Source of the DNA: an uncultured Pseudomonadota bacterium
GTDB taxonomy: Bacteria > Pseudomonadota > Alphaproteobacteria > Rs-D84
Direction of reading: 5' to 3'
Length of the DNA: 46,694 bases
NCBI GenBank assembly: GCA_949296475.1
Contig: CASFOK010000019.1
Coordinates: forward strand, 1-46,694
Both the position numbers and the translations under genes were made by a program. Position 1 is the first letter of the stretch. Every line of letters starts with the position of its first letter. The notes under the pieces were generated by a model, which worked only from the letters and a program-made list of their open reading frames with translations, searched no databases and was not told the origin of the DNA. Positions 14,752 to 24,063 of the stretch are shown here, one piece after another.

Positions 14752-16677
14752 ATGGACATTACACAAATTCTGTTAATTGGCGGCGGCGTTTTGGCAGGCT
14801 TGTTATTTATTACATTGATTGCTTTGTTTTTTGTGTCAAGACGTTCGCAAAAAGTTATGGAATCTTTGTTATTATTGGTAACAAAACCAGAACGGGCAAG
14901 AATCCAGGATGCGTCGCGCGTCTTGCAGACAATTCTGTCGGACGAACTATTAAAAATAGAGTCTAATTTTCAAAATATTAAAGATACCTTGAATGCACAG
15001 ATTGTAACCGCAAATGAATTAAAACAAAACCTTGCAGAGCAAAATTCTGCACTGTTGGCAACCACAGAAGATGTTACAAAGAAATTGGCGGTTATGTCAC
15101 AAAGGCTTGATAACACGGTTGCCGGGTTAAAGTCGGTTGTTGAATCAAACGATTGGCAAGATGTTGAATTATCTACCGACAGATTTAATGCAACCGTTAA
15201 CGACTTGTTAGAAAAAATAAACACAACAAATGCAGAAGTTTCTGAAAAGGTATCGGGTATTCAAGAAAATATAAACACATGGGTAGAGTCTGGCAACGCG
15301 CTTTCAGAGCGTTTACGTGGTGATTTTGATACTAACGAAAAACAAATGCAATCTATCAATGCTGAATATGAAAACATGCAAAATAAACTGACAGATTTGA
15401 ACAATGCCGTAGCAGACGGATTTAAAAACGTAAAAAGTTCGGCTGCGGATTATTCAGAAATCATGAAACAGAATAACAAGGATTTAGACGAACACCTAAA
15501 TAAGATGGATGCGTTTAGTAAACTGTCAAAAAAACAATTAACAAATCAGATGAATACGTTAACAAATACCGCCAATGTTGTTGGTGGGCAAGTTCGTTTG
15601 GCAGAAACGTCAATAGAAATGCAAACAAGAAAATTGACAGAAGCGGTTGAAAATTTAATATCTTCGGCAACCGCAACGGAATCGTCTGTGCGTACCTTGT
15701 CTGGTGAATTGGCAACTTTGACTAACCGGTTTAACGGTGAAATAAAAGAATTCGCAACAAGTGTGGTAACAGAGTTAAAAACTGTATCTGGCGTTGCAAA
15801 TACAACCTTAGAGAATACAAAAACTGCCGCTGGTGCTTTTTCCGAATCTGTTAAAGCAATGGCAACAGGTGTTCGCGAGACATTGATAGAAATGAATACT
15901 GCACATACTCAATTGTCTGGTCAGTCGGCAAATCTTATAAAAATGTCTGCAGAGACGACAGCGCAATTGCAACCGTTGTCAGAATTGATTGAAAAGTATT
16001 ATTCCGCCCTGCCCGACCTGTCACAAAGTTCTGTCACAACCGGCGAAACGCTTGAAAAAATAGTTGCTTCATTAAATGAAAAAATCGCTTTGATGAAAAC
16101 AACTGTATCTGAATCTACGGGTGCAGTTACGGAATCTGCAGCAAAATTAGAAAGTCTGGCCGGTCAATCACGTCAACAAATGATAGACCTTATGTCTGAT
16201 TATGCCAAGGCAGTAAATACCATGCAGACCCTGAATAAGCAGATGATGGTGGCGCGCGCCACTGCCCCTATGGATGCGATAAGTACAACACCAGTGGCGT
16301 CTTTTGGACGTATCAGCAGTCAAGACTTTTTGAAACAAAGTGAACGTATGTTTACGAAATTGCACGAACAATCTTTGGATTTAACACGTGCGATTGGGGC
16401 TGATATTCCGGACGTTGTGTGGAAGAAATATCATGCCGGTGATAAAACAATATTTTCAAAATGGTTGGCTAAAATGTTGGGTGCGGCCGATAAAAAAAGA
16501 ATCCGGGATATATTAAAGTCTGATGCGGTATTTCGCTCTCAGGCGACGCAATTCGTTCGCAGTTTTGATAAAATCTTAACCGCCACACAACAAGCCGACA
16601 ATTCTGACAAATTATCGGCTACACTGATAAAGACTGATTTAGGGCAGATTTATATCGCATTAAAAGGACATGTTTAA
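14752..16677 (+). CDS. Membrane-anchored long coiled-coil protein
   Basis: 641 residues. One transmembrane helix (about 5-28) with VSRRSQK after it, then about 480 residues rich in Asn, Thr, Glu, Ala and Leu in heptad-like spacing, resembling MCP or apolipoprotein-like coiled coils. The last 110 residues form a distinct compact domain (from FTKLHEQSLDLTRAIGAD through VWKKYHAGDKTIFSKWL to the C-terminus). I know similar unnamed proteins from Alphaproteobacteria but no function. It has no HAMP or methyl-accepting hairpin tip that I can see. A polar or envelope scaffold is conceivable. A GGGGGG tract upstream may serve as ribosome binding site. Divergent from addA. Confidence 0.75.
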   Translation: MDITQILLIGGGVLAGLLFITLIALFFVSRRSQKVMESLLLLVTKPERARIQDASRVLQTILSDELLKIESNFQNIKDTLNAQIVTANELKQNLAEQNSALLATTEDVTKKLAVMSQRLDNTVAGLKSVVESNDWQDVELSTDRFNATVNDLLEKINTTNAEVSEKVSGIQENINTWVESGNALSERLRGDFDTNEKQMQSINAEYENMQNKLTDLNNAVADGFKNVKSSAADYSEIMKQNNKDLDEHLNKMDAFSKLSKKQLTNQMNTLTNTANVVGGQVRLAETSIEMQTRKLTEAVENLISSATATESSVRTLSGELATLTNRFNGEIKEFATSVVTELKTVSGVANTTLENTKTAAGAFSESVKAMATGVRETLIEMNTAHTQLSGQSANLIKMSAETTAQLQPLSELIEKYYSALPDLSQSSVTTGETLEKIVASLNEKIALMKTTVSESTGAVTESAAKLESLAGQSRQQMIDLMSDYAKAVNTMQTLNKQMMVARATAPMDAISTTPVASFGRISSQDFLKQSERMFTKLHEQSLDLTRAIGADIPDVVWKKYHAGDKTIFSKWLAKMLGAADKKRIRDILKSDAVFRSQATQFVRSFDKILTATQQADNSDKLSATLIKTDLGQIYIALKGHV

Positions 16678-16680
16678 ATC

Positions 16681-16709
16681 AAAAGGGGCATTAACACACG
16701 CCCCCTTTT
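16681..16709. terminator. Bidirectional terminator between converging genes
   Basis: AAAAGGGGC pairs with GCCCCCTTTT (one-base bulge) around a 10-nt loop, in the 31-bp gap between the coiled-coil gene and the minus-strand kinase gene. Short T tracts on both strands. Confidence 0.65.
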
Positions 16710-17310
16710 ATCTGTTGTTATGCGCAACGTTACGAATAAAGCGTTTTAATTGAATTGGAATAATCGTTTCTTGGGCACTGCATTTAGTCAAAAAGTTTAT
16801 TTGCAGACCAGCATTTAAAAAATCTTTTGGCAGGCATGTATTATTTTCCCTAACCCTTACGTCGTTTGGCATGTTTTTGCGGTTTTGAACAATTGACCAG
16901 TTATTATCGGGCGGCAGAAAATATATCGTTCTGAAATTATACGATTTGTTTAATTCTTTACTTTTAAACCAATCTATCATTTGCCGTGCGTATTTGGGTT
17001 CTATAACATCATACACAAAATTTTTCCCAAGATTATTCAGAACTTCAAATTCAGGTACGCCGTATAACCATTTTGGTTGTCCGGGTTTCCAAATAAATTC
17101 ATTAACCCACAGATAAGTCACAAAAGAATTATTTGAAAAATAATCTTCGTTTTTGAAATAATATTCTTTACCATCCTGTTCGCCCGGTCGTATTGTTCTG
17201 GTGGTGGCGGATTTTAAATTATAAAACAAACCTGTTGGTAGGTAATTGTTGATAAAAAAGCTCTTGCCACTGCCTGAACTGCCGGTACAAAACAATACTG
17301 TTTTTTTCAT
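16708..17310 (-). CDS. Guanylate-kinase-like P-loop protein
   Basis: 200 residues. Walker A GSSGSGKS at 10-17 and a GMP-binding-like segment SATTRTIRPGEQDGKEYYF closely follow guanylate kinase, and WLYGVPEFEV matches the E-x-YGTP region. Guanylate kinase converts GMP to GDP. The rest is diverged, with an expanded Trp-rich middle (TYLWVNEFIWKPGQPKW), so it may be a paralog with another substrate and not the housekeeping Gmk. It starts three bases after the rpoD stop, its ribosome binding site GAGGAAG lying inside the rpoD end, so it is co-translated with the sigma factor, an unusual pairing. Confidence 0.7.
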   Translation of the reverse strand: MKKTVLFCTGSSGSGKSFFINNYLPTGLFYNLKSATTRTIRPGEQDGKEYYFKNEDYFSNNSFVTYLWVNEFIWKPGQPKWLYGVPEFEVLNNLGKNFVYDVIEPKYARQMIDWFKSKELNKSYNFRTIYFLPPDNNWSIVQNRKNMPNDVRVRENNTCLPKDFLNAGLQINFLTKCSAQETIIPIQLKRFIRNVAHNNR

Positions 17311-17313
17311 ATA

Positions 17314-19398
17314 TCAGTCTTCCTCTAAGAAACTGCGTAATTTACGTGCGCGCGTTGGGTGCTTTAATTTATTTAAAGCCTTTTGTTCTATTTGACGAAT
17401 ACGTTCGCGTGTTACGCCGATATATTCACCGACTTCTTCCAGTGTGCTGGTTTTGTTAGTGCTCATACCAAAGCGTTGACGCAAAACGGTTTCTTCTTTT
17501 GGGTCCAATTCAGACAGAATTTGTGTTACTATCTTACGTAGGTTTTGTTGAGCAGCAGAAACGAAAGGATTTTTTGCCGTTTCGTCCGGAATTATTTCCA
17601 TGCGGCTGCTGTCATCTTCTGTGCCGACCGGCGCTTCTAATGAAATTGGTTTCAGATTAACCTTCATCGCCTTTAATATCTTATCAACCGGTAAGTATAT
17701 CATTTTTGATAACTCTTCTGCGGTTGGTTGACGACCGTACTTATGCATAAATTGACGCGTTGCACGTTGAATTTTGTGTATGTTGTCAATCATATGTACC
17801 GGTATACGGATAGTTCTGGCCTGGTCAGAAATGCTGCGAGAAATACCTTGCTGTATCCAGTTTGTTGCATATGTAGAAAATTTGTTGCCTAAACGATAAT
17901 CAAATTTATCAACTGCTTTCATCAATCCGATGTTGCCGTCTTGGACCAAGTCAGAAAAATCCAATCCCAATCCGCGATTACTGAACTTTTTTGCAAATTT
18001 TATGACAAGACGTAAATTTGCCTCTATCATTTCGCGCTTTGCCCGGGCGGCTTCGCTTTGACCGCGGCGAACCAATTCAACGACCTTTTTGTATTCTGAC
18101 GTTGGTTGACCAGTTTCTTGGGCGATGGCTGTGATATCTTCTTGAATTTTTAGGATATCTTTTTCATGCTTTTTTGCAAAAGCCACCCATGTTGGATTTT
18201 TATGTTTTGCCAACTTTTTTACCCAGTTACGATTGATTTCGTTTCCTGTATATTCTGCCAAGAAATCTTCGCGTTTGATTTTATTTGCCATTGCCAGACG
18301 TAACAATTTACCTTCTAGTCCCATTAACAACTGGTCGCGCTTTGTTAATTGTTCTAAAATTTCGGCAATTCTGTCATCGTTTAAACGTATTTTGCTGACG
18401 TGTTCAAACAATTCAATGCGCATTTTTGTATATTTCTTTTCCAAAGTTTCGTCGGGTTTTGCGGAAGTTAATAAGTTTTCCAGTCTTTTTGCCTGCAATT
18501 TTTGCATGCTGTTAAATATGCGTTTTATTTTACCGAATAATTCCATAACCATTGGCATCAAAGCCTCTTCCATTACCGGAATAGGCACGCCAGATGTACC
18601 GCGTGGCGTATCTTCTTTTTTTATGCCGTCGTCATCATCAATGTCTTCATCATCTTCGTCATCGTCATCAGATACAGAATCTTCAATGTCATCCAAGTCT
18701 TCGTCGTCCAGGTCGTCAACGTGGTCAACGCCTTTGGATTTAAGCGCCTCTGACAGTGCCGCCAAAGATTTCTGTTCTGAATCGCTGGAATACATAACTT
18801 CTAGGTTTACGATATAGCGCAGACGAATGTCTTCGTTTAAAAGTTGTTGATACCAATCTAGCATCGCCCTGATTGTCATAGGACTTTCACACAAACCGTA
18901 TACCATTAATCTTGATGCGGCCTCTATTCGTTGTGCGATTGCAACCTCGCCCGCGGCGGTTAATAATTGAACAGTACCGATTTGTTTTAAGTAAGACTGT
19001 ACAGAATCTTGTACGCCCAAGACTATATTACCAGTTTGACTGCGTTCTAGTTGCTTTGCATAATGTTCGTAATCGTCGTCGTTAACGTCTACCTGTTCGG
19101 CGTCGGCGTTTAATAAATTGCGCGTCTTATCACGAGATTCGTCAGAATCGTCGTCATAATACTTTTCCATCGTTTGTGAAAAGTTTTCCGTTTCAAGAAC
19201 TTCCAGACCTAAATCTTGTTGAAAAAAATCCAGGACTTCATCTTGTTCTTCTGCTGGAACTTCATCCGCTTCTGTTGCGTCATCAAAATCCATTTTTGAC
19301 ATATATCCGACTTCAACAGCAGAAAAAGCCAATTTTTTCAAATTTTCCGGTAATGAATCAATCAATAACTTGGTTGCTTCGTCCAATTTCTTAGCCAT
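17314..19398 (-). CDS. rpoD: RNA polymerase primary sigma factor RpoD
   Basis: 694 residues. Sigma-70 region 1.2 (DSVQSYLKQIGTVQLL), the non-conserved region, then region 2 (NLRLVIKFAKKFSNRGLGL, LVQDGNIGLMKAVDKFDYR, FSTYATNWIQQGISRSI), region 3 (IRIPVHMIDNIHKI) and region 4 (LRQRFGMSTNKTSTLEEVG, VTRERIRQIEQKAL). Residues 226-258 form an extreme Asp/Glu run inside the non-conserved region. Ribosome binding site AAAGG. The gene normally following dnaG is here preceded by trcR, and no dnaG is in the window. Confidence 0.97.
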   Translation of the reverse strand: MAKKLDEATKLLIDSLPENLKKLAFSAVEVGYMSKMDFDDATEADEVPAEEQDEVLDFFQQDLGLEVLETENFSQTMEKYYDDDSDESRDKTRNLLNADAEQVDVNDDDYEHYAKQLERSQTGNIVLGVQDSVQSYLKQIGTVQLLTAAGEVAIAQRIEAASRLMVYGLCESPMTIRAMLDWYQQLLNEDIRLRYIVNLEVMYSSDSEQKSLAALSEALKSKGVDHVDDLDDEDLDDIEDSVSDDDDEDDEDIDDDDGIKKEDTPRGTSGVPIPVMEEALMPMVMELFGKIKRIFNSMQKLQAKRLENLLTSAKPDETLEKKYTKMRIELFEHVSKIRLNDDRIAEILEQLTKRDQLLMGLEGKLLRLAMANKIKREDFLAEYTGNEINRNWVKKLAKHKNPTWVAFAKKHEKDILKIQEDITAIAQETGQPTSEYKKVVELVRRGQSEAARAKREMIEANLRLVIKFAKKFSNRGLGLDFSDLVQDGNIGLMKAVDKFDYRLGNKFSTYATNWIQQGISRSISDQARTIRIPVHMIDNIHKIQRATRQFMHKYGRQPTAEELSKMIYLPVDKILKAMKVNLKPISLEAPVGTEDDSSRMEIIPDETAKNPFVSAAQQNLRKIVTQILSELDPKEETVLRQRFGMSTNKTSTLEEVGEYIGVTRERIRQIEQKALNKLKHPTRARKLRSFLEED

Positions 19399-19421
19399 AA
19401 CAAACCTTTAATTATATAGAT

Positions 19422-19949
19422 TTATTTTTTCGTCTTGTTTGCTTTTGCAACAGCGTCGTGCAAAGCCGATTCAGATACCAATCCCAGCACAATTGGACTT
19501 TGAATTTGAATTAACGAATAAGATTTATGCGTTTTGTTACGTACGGACGATACTGTTGGGTTTGTGCTGCGCATTAAACGAGCAATTTGCCCGTCAGATA
19601 GTTCAGGATAGTTCTTGATAATCCACAATATACCGCCTAAACGGTTTTGGCGATGTAATTTTGGTGTATACCCAACGCCTTTTTTGTTTTGCGCTTTTTG
19701 TGCGGCAACGATTTCTTCGCGTAATGTCAGTCTGGCATTTGGGTCTGCTTCACATTTTGCGATATCTTCGCGTGTCAATTGACCGTTTAAAATCGGATTC
19801 AAGCCTTGGATTTTATAGGTCTCGGCATCAGCAATATTTTTTACCTCTAATTCATGCAGACCGCAGAAATCGGCAATTTGTTCAAATGTTAGCGCAGTAT
19901 TTTCAATAAGCCACAGCGCCGTAGATTTTGGCATATATGGGTAATTCAT
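19422..19949 (-). CDS. trcR: DUF1013 / TrcR-family cell-cycle transcriptional regulator
   Basis: 175 residues from ATG 19949, chosen because GAGGAAC precedes it; the nine extra upstream residues are unconserved. The protein reads as the alphaproteobacterial DUF1013 family: MPKSTALWLIENTALTFEQ, ADFCGLHELEVKNIAD, NPILNGQLTREDI, then a second helix-turn-helix-like repeat with AWIIKN-type sequence (LWIIKNYPELSDGQIARLM, STNPTVSSVRNKTH). Both halves suggest DNA binding. Members are annotated as cell-cycle regulator TrcR. Located immediately upstream of rpoD (23 nt), so probably one transcript. Confidence 0.85.
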   Translation of the reverse strand: MNYPYMPKSTALWLIENTALTFEQIADFCGLHELEVKNIADAETYKIQGLNPILNGQLTREDIAKCEADPNARLTLREEIVAAQKAQNKKGVGYTPKLHRQNRLGGILWIIKNYPELSDGQIARLMRSTNPTVSSVRNKTHKSYSLIQIQSPIVLGLVSESALHDAVAKANKTKK

Positions 19950-20070
19950 GAACGTTCCTCTTGTTGCTGGGGGCAATATACAACAAAATCACCCAAAATT
20001 CAAGACCTTTTTATAAAAATATGCGTCTAATTCGTTTTAACGCATATTTATTTTACGGTTGTACCATATT

Positions 20071-21495
20071 TTATGATTTTTTTATTAGTTTTGATCCATC
20101 TTTTGTGTCGGTAACCAGCCATCCAGCAGCGTCAATCTTTGCGCGCAATTCGTCCGCCAGCGCCCAATTTTTTTCGCTTTTTGCTTTTGTGCGCGCGTCC
20201 GCCAACGATTGAATTTCTGTCGGGGCAGTTTCGGCTTCTAGGGCATTAAATTTTTGCGCCCTGTCAATAAACTGCAAACCTAGCAATCTATCAACAAACT
20301 CAAACAACGCGATTTTAGTCGCCGCATTTACCTCTGATGTCTTTAATAAATCTTGTACAATGACCAAAGTTTCTGCGGTCTTCATATTGTCAGATAATGT
20401 TGATAGCATTTTATCGTGCCATTCATCATAAACACCCCTATCAACGTTGCCTTTGTCCGTTTCGTTTAATAATAACGCAAGCTTTTTCACAATGTTTTTA
20501 TAACCGTTTGAAGCAGCCTCTAGTCCTTCCCAAGAAAACGCAAGTTGTGCTTGGAAATGACTTAACAAAACCAAGTATCTATAAGCCATTGGGTCAAAAC
20601 CGCGACTACGTAAAGCGTCCATTCCTAAGAATTCGCCTTTGGACTTGCTCATTTTTTCGCCGCTTTTATCAATTAAAAAACTGATATGCAACCAATAGTT
20701 GACCCAAGGAGTCCCAACCAAAGGTTCACTTTGTGCTATTTCGTTATTATGGTGAATACGTGATAAATCTTCGCCACCCGAATGAATGTCAAAATGGTTG
20801 CCAAGTAATTTCATACTCATTGCGCAGCATTCTGTATGCCAGCCAGGGAATCCAACACCCCATGGGCTGTCCCATTCCATCTGTCTTTTTTCGTTTTTAG
20901 GAGAAAATTTCCATAACGCAAAGTCTGTAGGGTTGCGCTTTTTGTTGTTAAATTCTACCCTGGCGCCCGCACGGTCGCCGGACAGACTGCCACCGGTTAA
21001 TTTCCCATAACCTGGAAATTTACTGGTGTCATAATAAATGCCATCGTCTTCTATTTTGTAAGTATAGCCACGTGCTTCTAGTTGTTGTATTAAATCAATT
21101 TGTTCTTGGATGTAGTCTGTCGCCTTTGGCATATGTGTCGGACGAATAAGATTTAAATCGTTAAAATCTTTTAGAAATGCATCTGTATAAAATTTAGCCA
21201 CCTCAAAAACAGATTTATTATCCCTGGCGGCACCTTTTTCCATTTTATCTTCCCCGGAATCAGCGTCGCTAGTCAAATGACCTACATCTGTTATATTCAT
21301 AACGTGCGTTACTTCATAACCGTTTTCTATCAGCATACGTTTAAGTATATCGTTTTGAATAAAAGACCGCAGATTTCCTATGTGAGTATAGTGATAAACT
21401 GTTGGACCGCATACATAAAAACCGACTTTTCCGGGTTCTAGCGGTTTAAATTCTTCAATTTTTCTGGACATGGTATTAAATAATTTTATCGTCAT
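20071..21495 (-). CDS. cysS: Cysteinyl-tRNA synthetase
   Basis: 474 residues, class I synthetase charging tRNA-Cys. Zinc ligand C29 in FYVCGPTVYHYTHIGN (HIGH-like motif HIGN at 38-41), the second zinc site in GWHTECCAMS (around 219-227) with HSGGEDL, and KMSKS at 281-285. The C-terminal anticodon-binding helices include DELRAKIDAAGW. An AAGGA ribosome binding site precedes the ATG. A terminator and tRNA-Ser lie upstream on the same strand. Confidence 0.97.
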   Translation of the reverse strand: MTIKLFNTMSRKIEEFKPLEPGKVGFYVCGPTVYHYTHIGNLRSFIQNDILKRMLIENGYEVTHVMNITDVGHLTSDADSGEDKMEKGAARDNKSVFEVAKFYTDAFLKDFNDLNLIRPTHMPKATDYIQEQIDLIQQLEARGYTYKIEDDGIYYDTSKFPGYGKLTGGSLSGDRAGARVEFNNKKRNPTDFALWKFSPKNEKRQMEWDSPWGVGFPGWHTECCAMSMKLLGNHFDIHSGGEDLSRIHHNNEIAQSEPLVGTPWVNYWLHISFLIDKSGEKMSKSKGEFLGMDALRSRGFDPMAYRYLVLLSHFQAQLAFSWEGLEAASNGYKNIVKKLALLLNETDKGNVDRGVYDEWHDKMLSTLSDNMKTAETLVIVQDLLKTSEVNAATKIALFEFVDRLLGLQFIDRAQKFNALEAETAPTEIQSLADARTKAKSEKNWALADELRAKIDAAGWLVTDTKDGSKLIKKS

Positions 21496-21644
21496 TTATG
21501 AAATCCTTGATTATTGCATTACTAGTTAAATAGTTAAGGAAAGCGCATTAATTGCGTGTATAGATTAGCGACAACAGTAAATATTAAAACCAAATAATCT
21601 CATGATTATAAATTGTAATAAAATGTTCATTTCGTGTCAAGCAT

Positions 21645-21668
21645 ATAAAAAATACCCCGCGGGGTATT
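21645..21668 (-). terminator. Terminator after tRNA-Ser(GCU)
   Basis: Stem AATACCCC/GGGGTATT with a two-base loop sequence GC (likely a slightly shorter stem in practice) followed on the minus strand by a T tract. It lies ten bases past the tRNA. Confidence 0.75.
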
Positions 21669-21677
21669 ATAATCTTG

Positions 21678-21766
21678 TGGCGGAGCGTATAGGACTCGAA
21701 CCTATGGACCGCTATAACACGGTCACGGATTAGCAATCCGCTGCATTACCACTCTGCCAACGCTCC
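21678..21766 (-). tRNA. tRNA-Ser, anticodon GCU, CCA encoded
   Basis: Class II tRNA on the minus strand: acceptor GGAGCGT/ACGCTCC, anticodon loop TTGCTAA (GCU, reading AGC/AGU), long variable arm (about GACCGTGTTATAGCGGTC), T-loop TTCGAGT, discriminator G and encoded CCA. Confidence 0.94.
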
Positions 21767-21826
21767 GTGTGGTTGCGTCTGTCATTATATAGAAATCGTT
21801 TATCAAATGCAAGTCGTAAAATGATA

Positions 21827-21857
21827 AAAAATTCCCCGCAACTAGCGGGGAATTTTT
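21827..21857 (-). terminator. Terminator overlapping the end of accDA
   Basis: Perfect 13-bp stem AAAAATTCCCCGC/GCGGGGAATTTTT with loop AACTA, overlapping the last bases of the accDA stop codon. Symmetric A/T flanks let it work in both directions. Confidence 0.85.
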
Positions 21858-23604
21858 AATGCTCATGTTCTTCGGTTTTGTGTTCCGGCTGATAAATTTC
21901 TACGTCGCGCGTCATGGCAATGAACTTTTCTGCACGACGCCGAGACATCTCTTCGGCGGGTTGCTTTTGCAAATCAAGAACATGTTCTGCAACGGCGTTT
22001 GCCAATAACTCCATAGTGGTTTGCCAATCTGTATGGGCGCCGCCAGCCGGTTCGTTGATTATCTGATCAATTACATTTAAATCCGCCATATCGCGTGCCG
22101 TTAACTTCATTGCTTCGGCGGCTTCGGCTTTGTACTTGTTATCTTTCCATAATATGCTGGCACAAGATTCAGGTGCAATCACAGAATATATAGAGTTTTC
22201 TAACATTAATACTCTGTCGCCCGTACCAATCGCAATCGCGCCACCACTGCCGCCTTCGCCAACATTAACCGCAACATACGGTGTATTTATTGAAAGCCCC
22301 GTTGCGATAGAAGACGCAACTGCTTGCGATTGACCGCGTTCTTCGGCTGCACCACCAGCAAAGGCACCCGCGGTATCAAACAATGATATCAATGGCAGTT
22401 TGAACTTTTCAGCAAGACGCATAAGTCTTTGGGCCTTACGATAACCTTCGGGGTTTGGCATGCCAAAACGATGAAATTGGCGTGTCTCTATTGTGCGACC
22501 TTTTTCTTGTCCGATTATAACCGCAGGAATACCACGCCAAAATCCCAGGCCACCGCACATTGCAGGGTCTTCGCCGAACAGTCTGTCGCCTGCTAGGTAT
22601 GTCCAATCATCAACAATACCATTTATGTAATCCAAGAAGTGAGGTCTGTTTTCATTTCTGGCAAGCAGCACTTTGTCATATGCTTCGCTTTCGCCCATGC
22701 CACGAACTTTTTTTGTATCTGTGACAGGTGTGGTTACGTTGATTGTTTTTGGTTCGCGTGATTGTTTCGTTAAAACTGCCAAGATTTTTTCTATTTTCGC
22801 TTTTAATTCGTCACGAGGTACCACCATGTCTACCATTCCGTGCTCGTACAAATAATCTGCAGTTTGGAAATTAGACGGTAATTTTTCACGAATGTTTTGT
22901 TCAATAACGCGACGCCCCGCGAAGCCAATTCGCGCGCCCTTTTCTGCAATATGAATGTCGCCCAACATTGCAAAAGACGCGGTTACCCCACCAAATGTTG
23001 GGTCTGTTAATAGTACGATATAGGGAATACCGTTTGCATGCAGTTTATTAACGGCGACCGTCGTTCGCGCCATCTGCATCAATGACAAGATATTTTCTTG
23101 CATTCTTGCACCACCACTGCACGTAACCATTATAAACGGCTGTTTAAGTTCTATGGCATGTTCCATGCTTGCAACAATGCCGTCACCTGCGGCACGTCCC
23201 ATAGAGCCCAACATAAAATCACCGTTCAATATACAAATGGTCGTCGGAATACCGCCAATAACGCCGTCTGCTGTTGTTATTGCGTCGTTATAGCCTGTAT
23301 CTGCCCTTGCCTCTGCCAGACGGTCCTTGTATGACATACGGTCTACGAAATTTAACGGGTCATCTGACACTGTTGGCAGTTTTAATTTAACCCACTCGTT
23401 ATTATCAAACAACAAATCAAAACGTTGTTTAGGCGTCATTATAAATGCGCGCCCGCATCTGGGACATATATAGTTATTACTTTTATAATCTTTGTAATAT
23501 ACCAAGCGACCGCACGCTTCGCATTTTATCCACATCAAGCGACGAACGCGTTCATAACGTTCGCGGTTATGGTTTTTTATACCTGCTTTTGTACCAAATA
23601 ACAT
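21856..23604 (-). CDS. accDA: Fused acetyl-CoA carboxylase carboxyltransferase beta-alpha (AccD-AccA)
   Basis: 582 residues. The N-terminal half is AccD: a four-cysteine zinc ribbon (C28, C31, C47, C50) and the crotonase-like core with CSGGARMQE, DPTFGGVTASFAMLGD and GFAGRRVIEQ. The C-terminal half is AccA: RPHFLDYINGI, LFGEDPAMCGGLG, RFGMPNPEGYRKA, LFDTAGAFAG, EERGQSQAVA and EGGSGGAIAIG. Together they transfer the carboxyl group from biotin to acetyl-CoA, the first step of fatty-acid synthesis. Most proteobacteria encode these as two genes; here the two domains are one uninterrupted frame without an extra linker of note. Followed by a terminator; three bases after the HU-like gene. Confidence 0.95.
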   Translation of the reverse strand: MLFGTKAGIKNHNRERYERVRRLMWIKCEACGRLVYYKDYKSNNYICPRCGRAFIMTPKQRFDLLFDNNEWVKLKLPTVSDDPLNFVDRMSYKDRLAEARADTGYNDAITTADGVIGGIPTTICILNGDFMLGSMGRAAGDGIVASMEHAIELKQPFIMVTCSGGARMQENILSLMQMARTTVAVNKLHANGIPYIVLLTDPTFGGVTASFAMLGDIHIAEKGARIGFAGRRVIEQNIREKLPSNFQTADYLYEHGMVDMVVPRDELKAKIEKILAVLTKQSREPKTINVTTPVTDTKKVRGMGESEAYDKVLLARNENRPHFLDYINGIVDDWTYLAGDRLFGEDPAMCGGLGFWRGIPAVIIGQEKGRTIETRQFHRFGMPNPEGYRKAQRLMRLAEKFKLPLISLFDTAGAFAGGAAEERGQSQAVASSIATGLSINTPYVAVNVGEGGSGGAIAIGTGDRVLMLENSIYSVIAPESCASILWKDNKYKAEAAEAMKLTARDMADLNVIDQIINEPAGGAHTDWQTTMELLANAVAEHVLDLQKQPAEEMSRRRAEKFIAMTRDVEIYQPEHKTEEHEH

Positions 23605-23607
23605 TTC

Positions 23608-23886
23608 TTACTCGTTCATTTCTTTTGTTAGTTCACGGCTAGGTTTAAACAAAATAGTAGTACTGGCGTTCAAATGCATTGGTTGACCAGTACAAGGATT
23701 ATAGCCAACCTTTGTCGCGCGCGCGCGCGGTTGGAAAGTGCCGAATCCACGAATTTCTATTCTATTACCAGATGCAACTGATTCTATCATTTTGTCGGCA
23801 ACTGTATCTAATATAGCCGCCGCATCGGAAAATCGCATATGTTTGAATTGTACCTGCATAGATCTTATAATGTCAGAACGCTTCAT
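23608..23886 (-). CDS. HU/IHF-family DNA-binding protein (IhfB-like)
   Basis: 92 residues from ATG 23886 (a second ATG two codons earlier is possible; AAGG is better spaced for 23886). Family motifs: KRSDIIRSM at the N-terminus, RIEIRGFGTFQPR and the DNA-intercalating arm NPCTGQPMH, ending ILFKPSRELTKEMN. The order GFGTF and NP-x-TG fits IhfB or HU-beta-like proteins that bend DNA. Co-transcribed with accDA, three bases apart, an unusual pairing. Confidence 0.9.
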   Translation of the reverse strand: MKRSDIIRSMQVQFKHMRFSDAAAILDTVADKMIESVASGNRIEIRGFGTFQPRARATKVGYNPCTGQPMHLNASTTILFKPSRELTKEMNE

Positions 23887-24063
23887 AATCATAATCCTTT
23901 TTTATTTAACTACTATATTATTTATATCTTAGCACATTTTATCAAGAATAAAGTTTTTTCTTACATAAAACAATTTTCAGGCTAAGAAAGCATACCTGTT
24001 TATATGCGGTATCTGCCGGCGCTATAATATAATCATAACAAATAGAATAAAAAGGAGAGAAAA

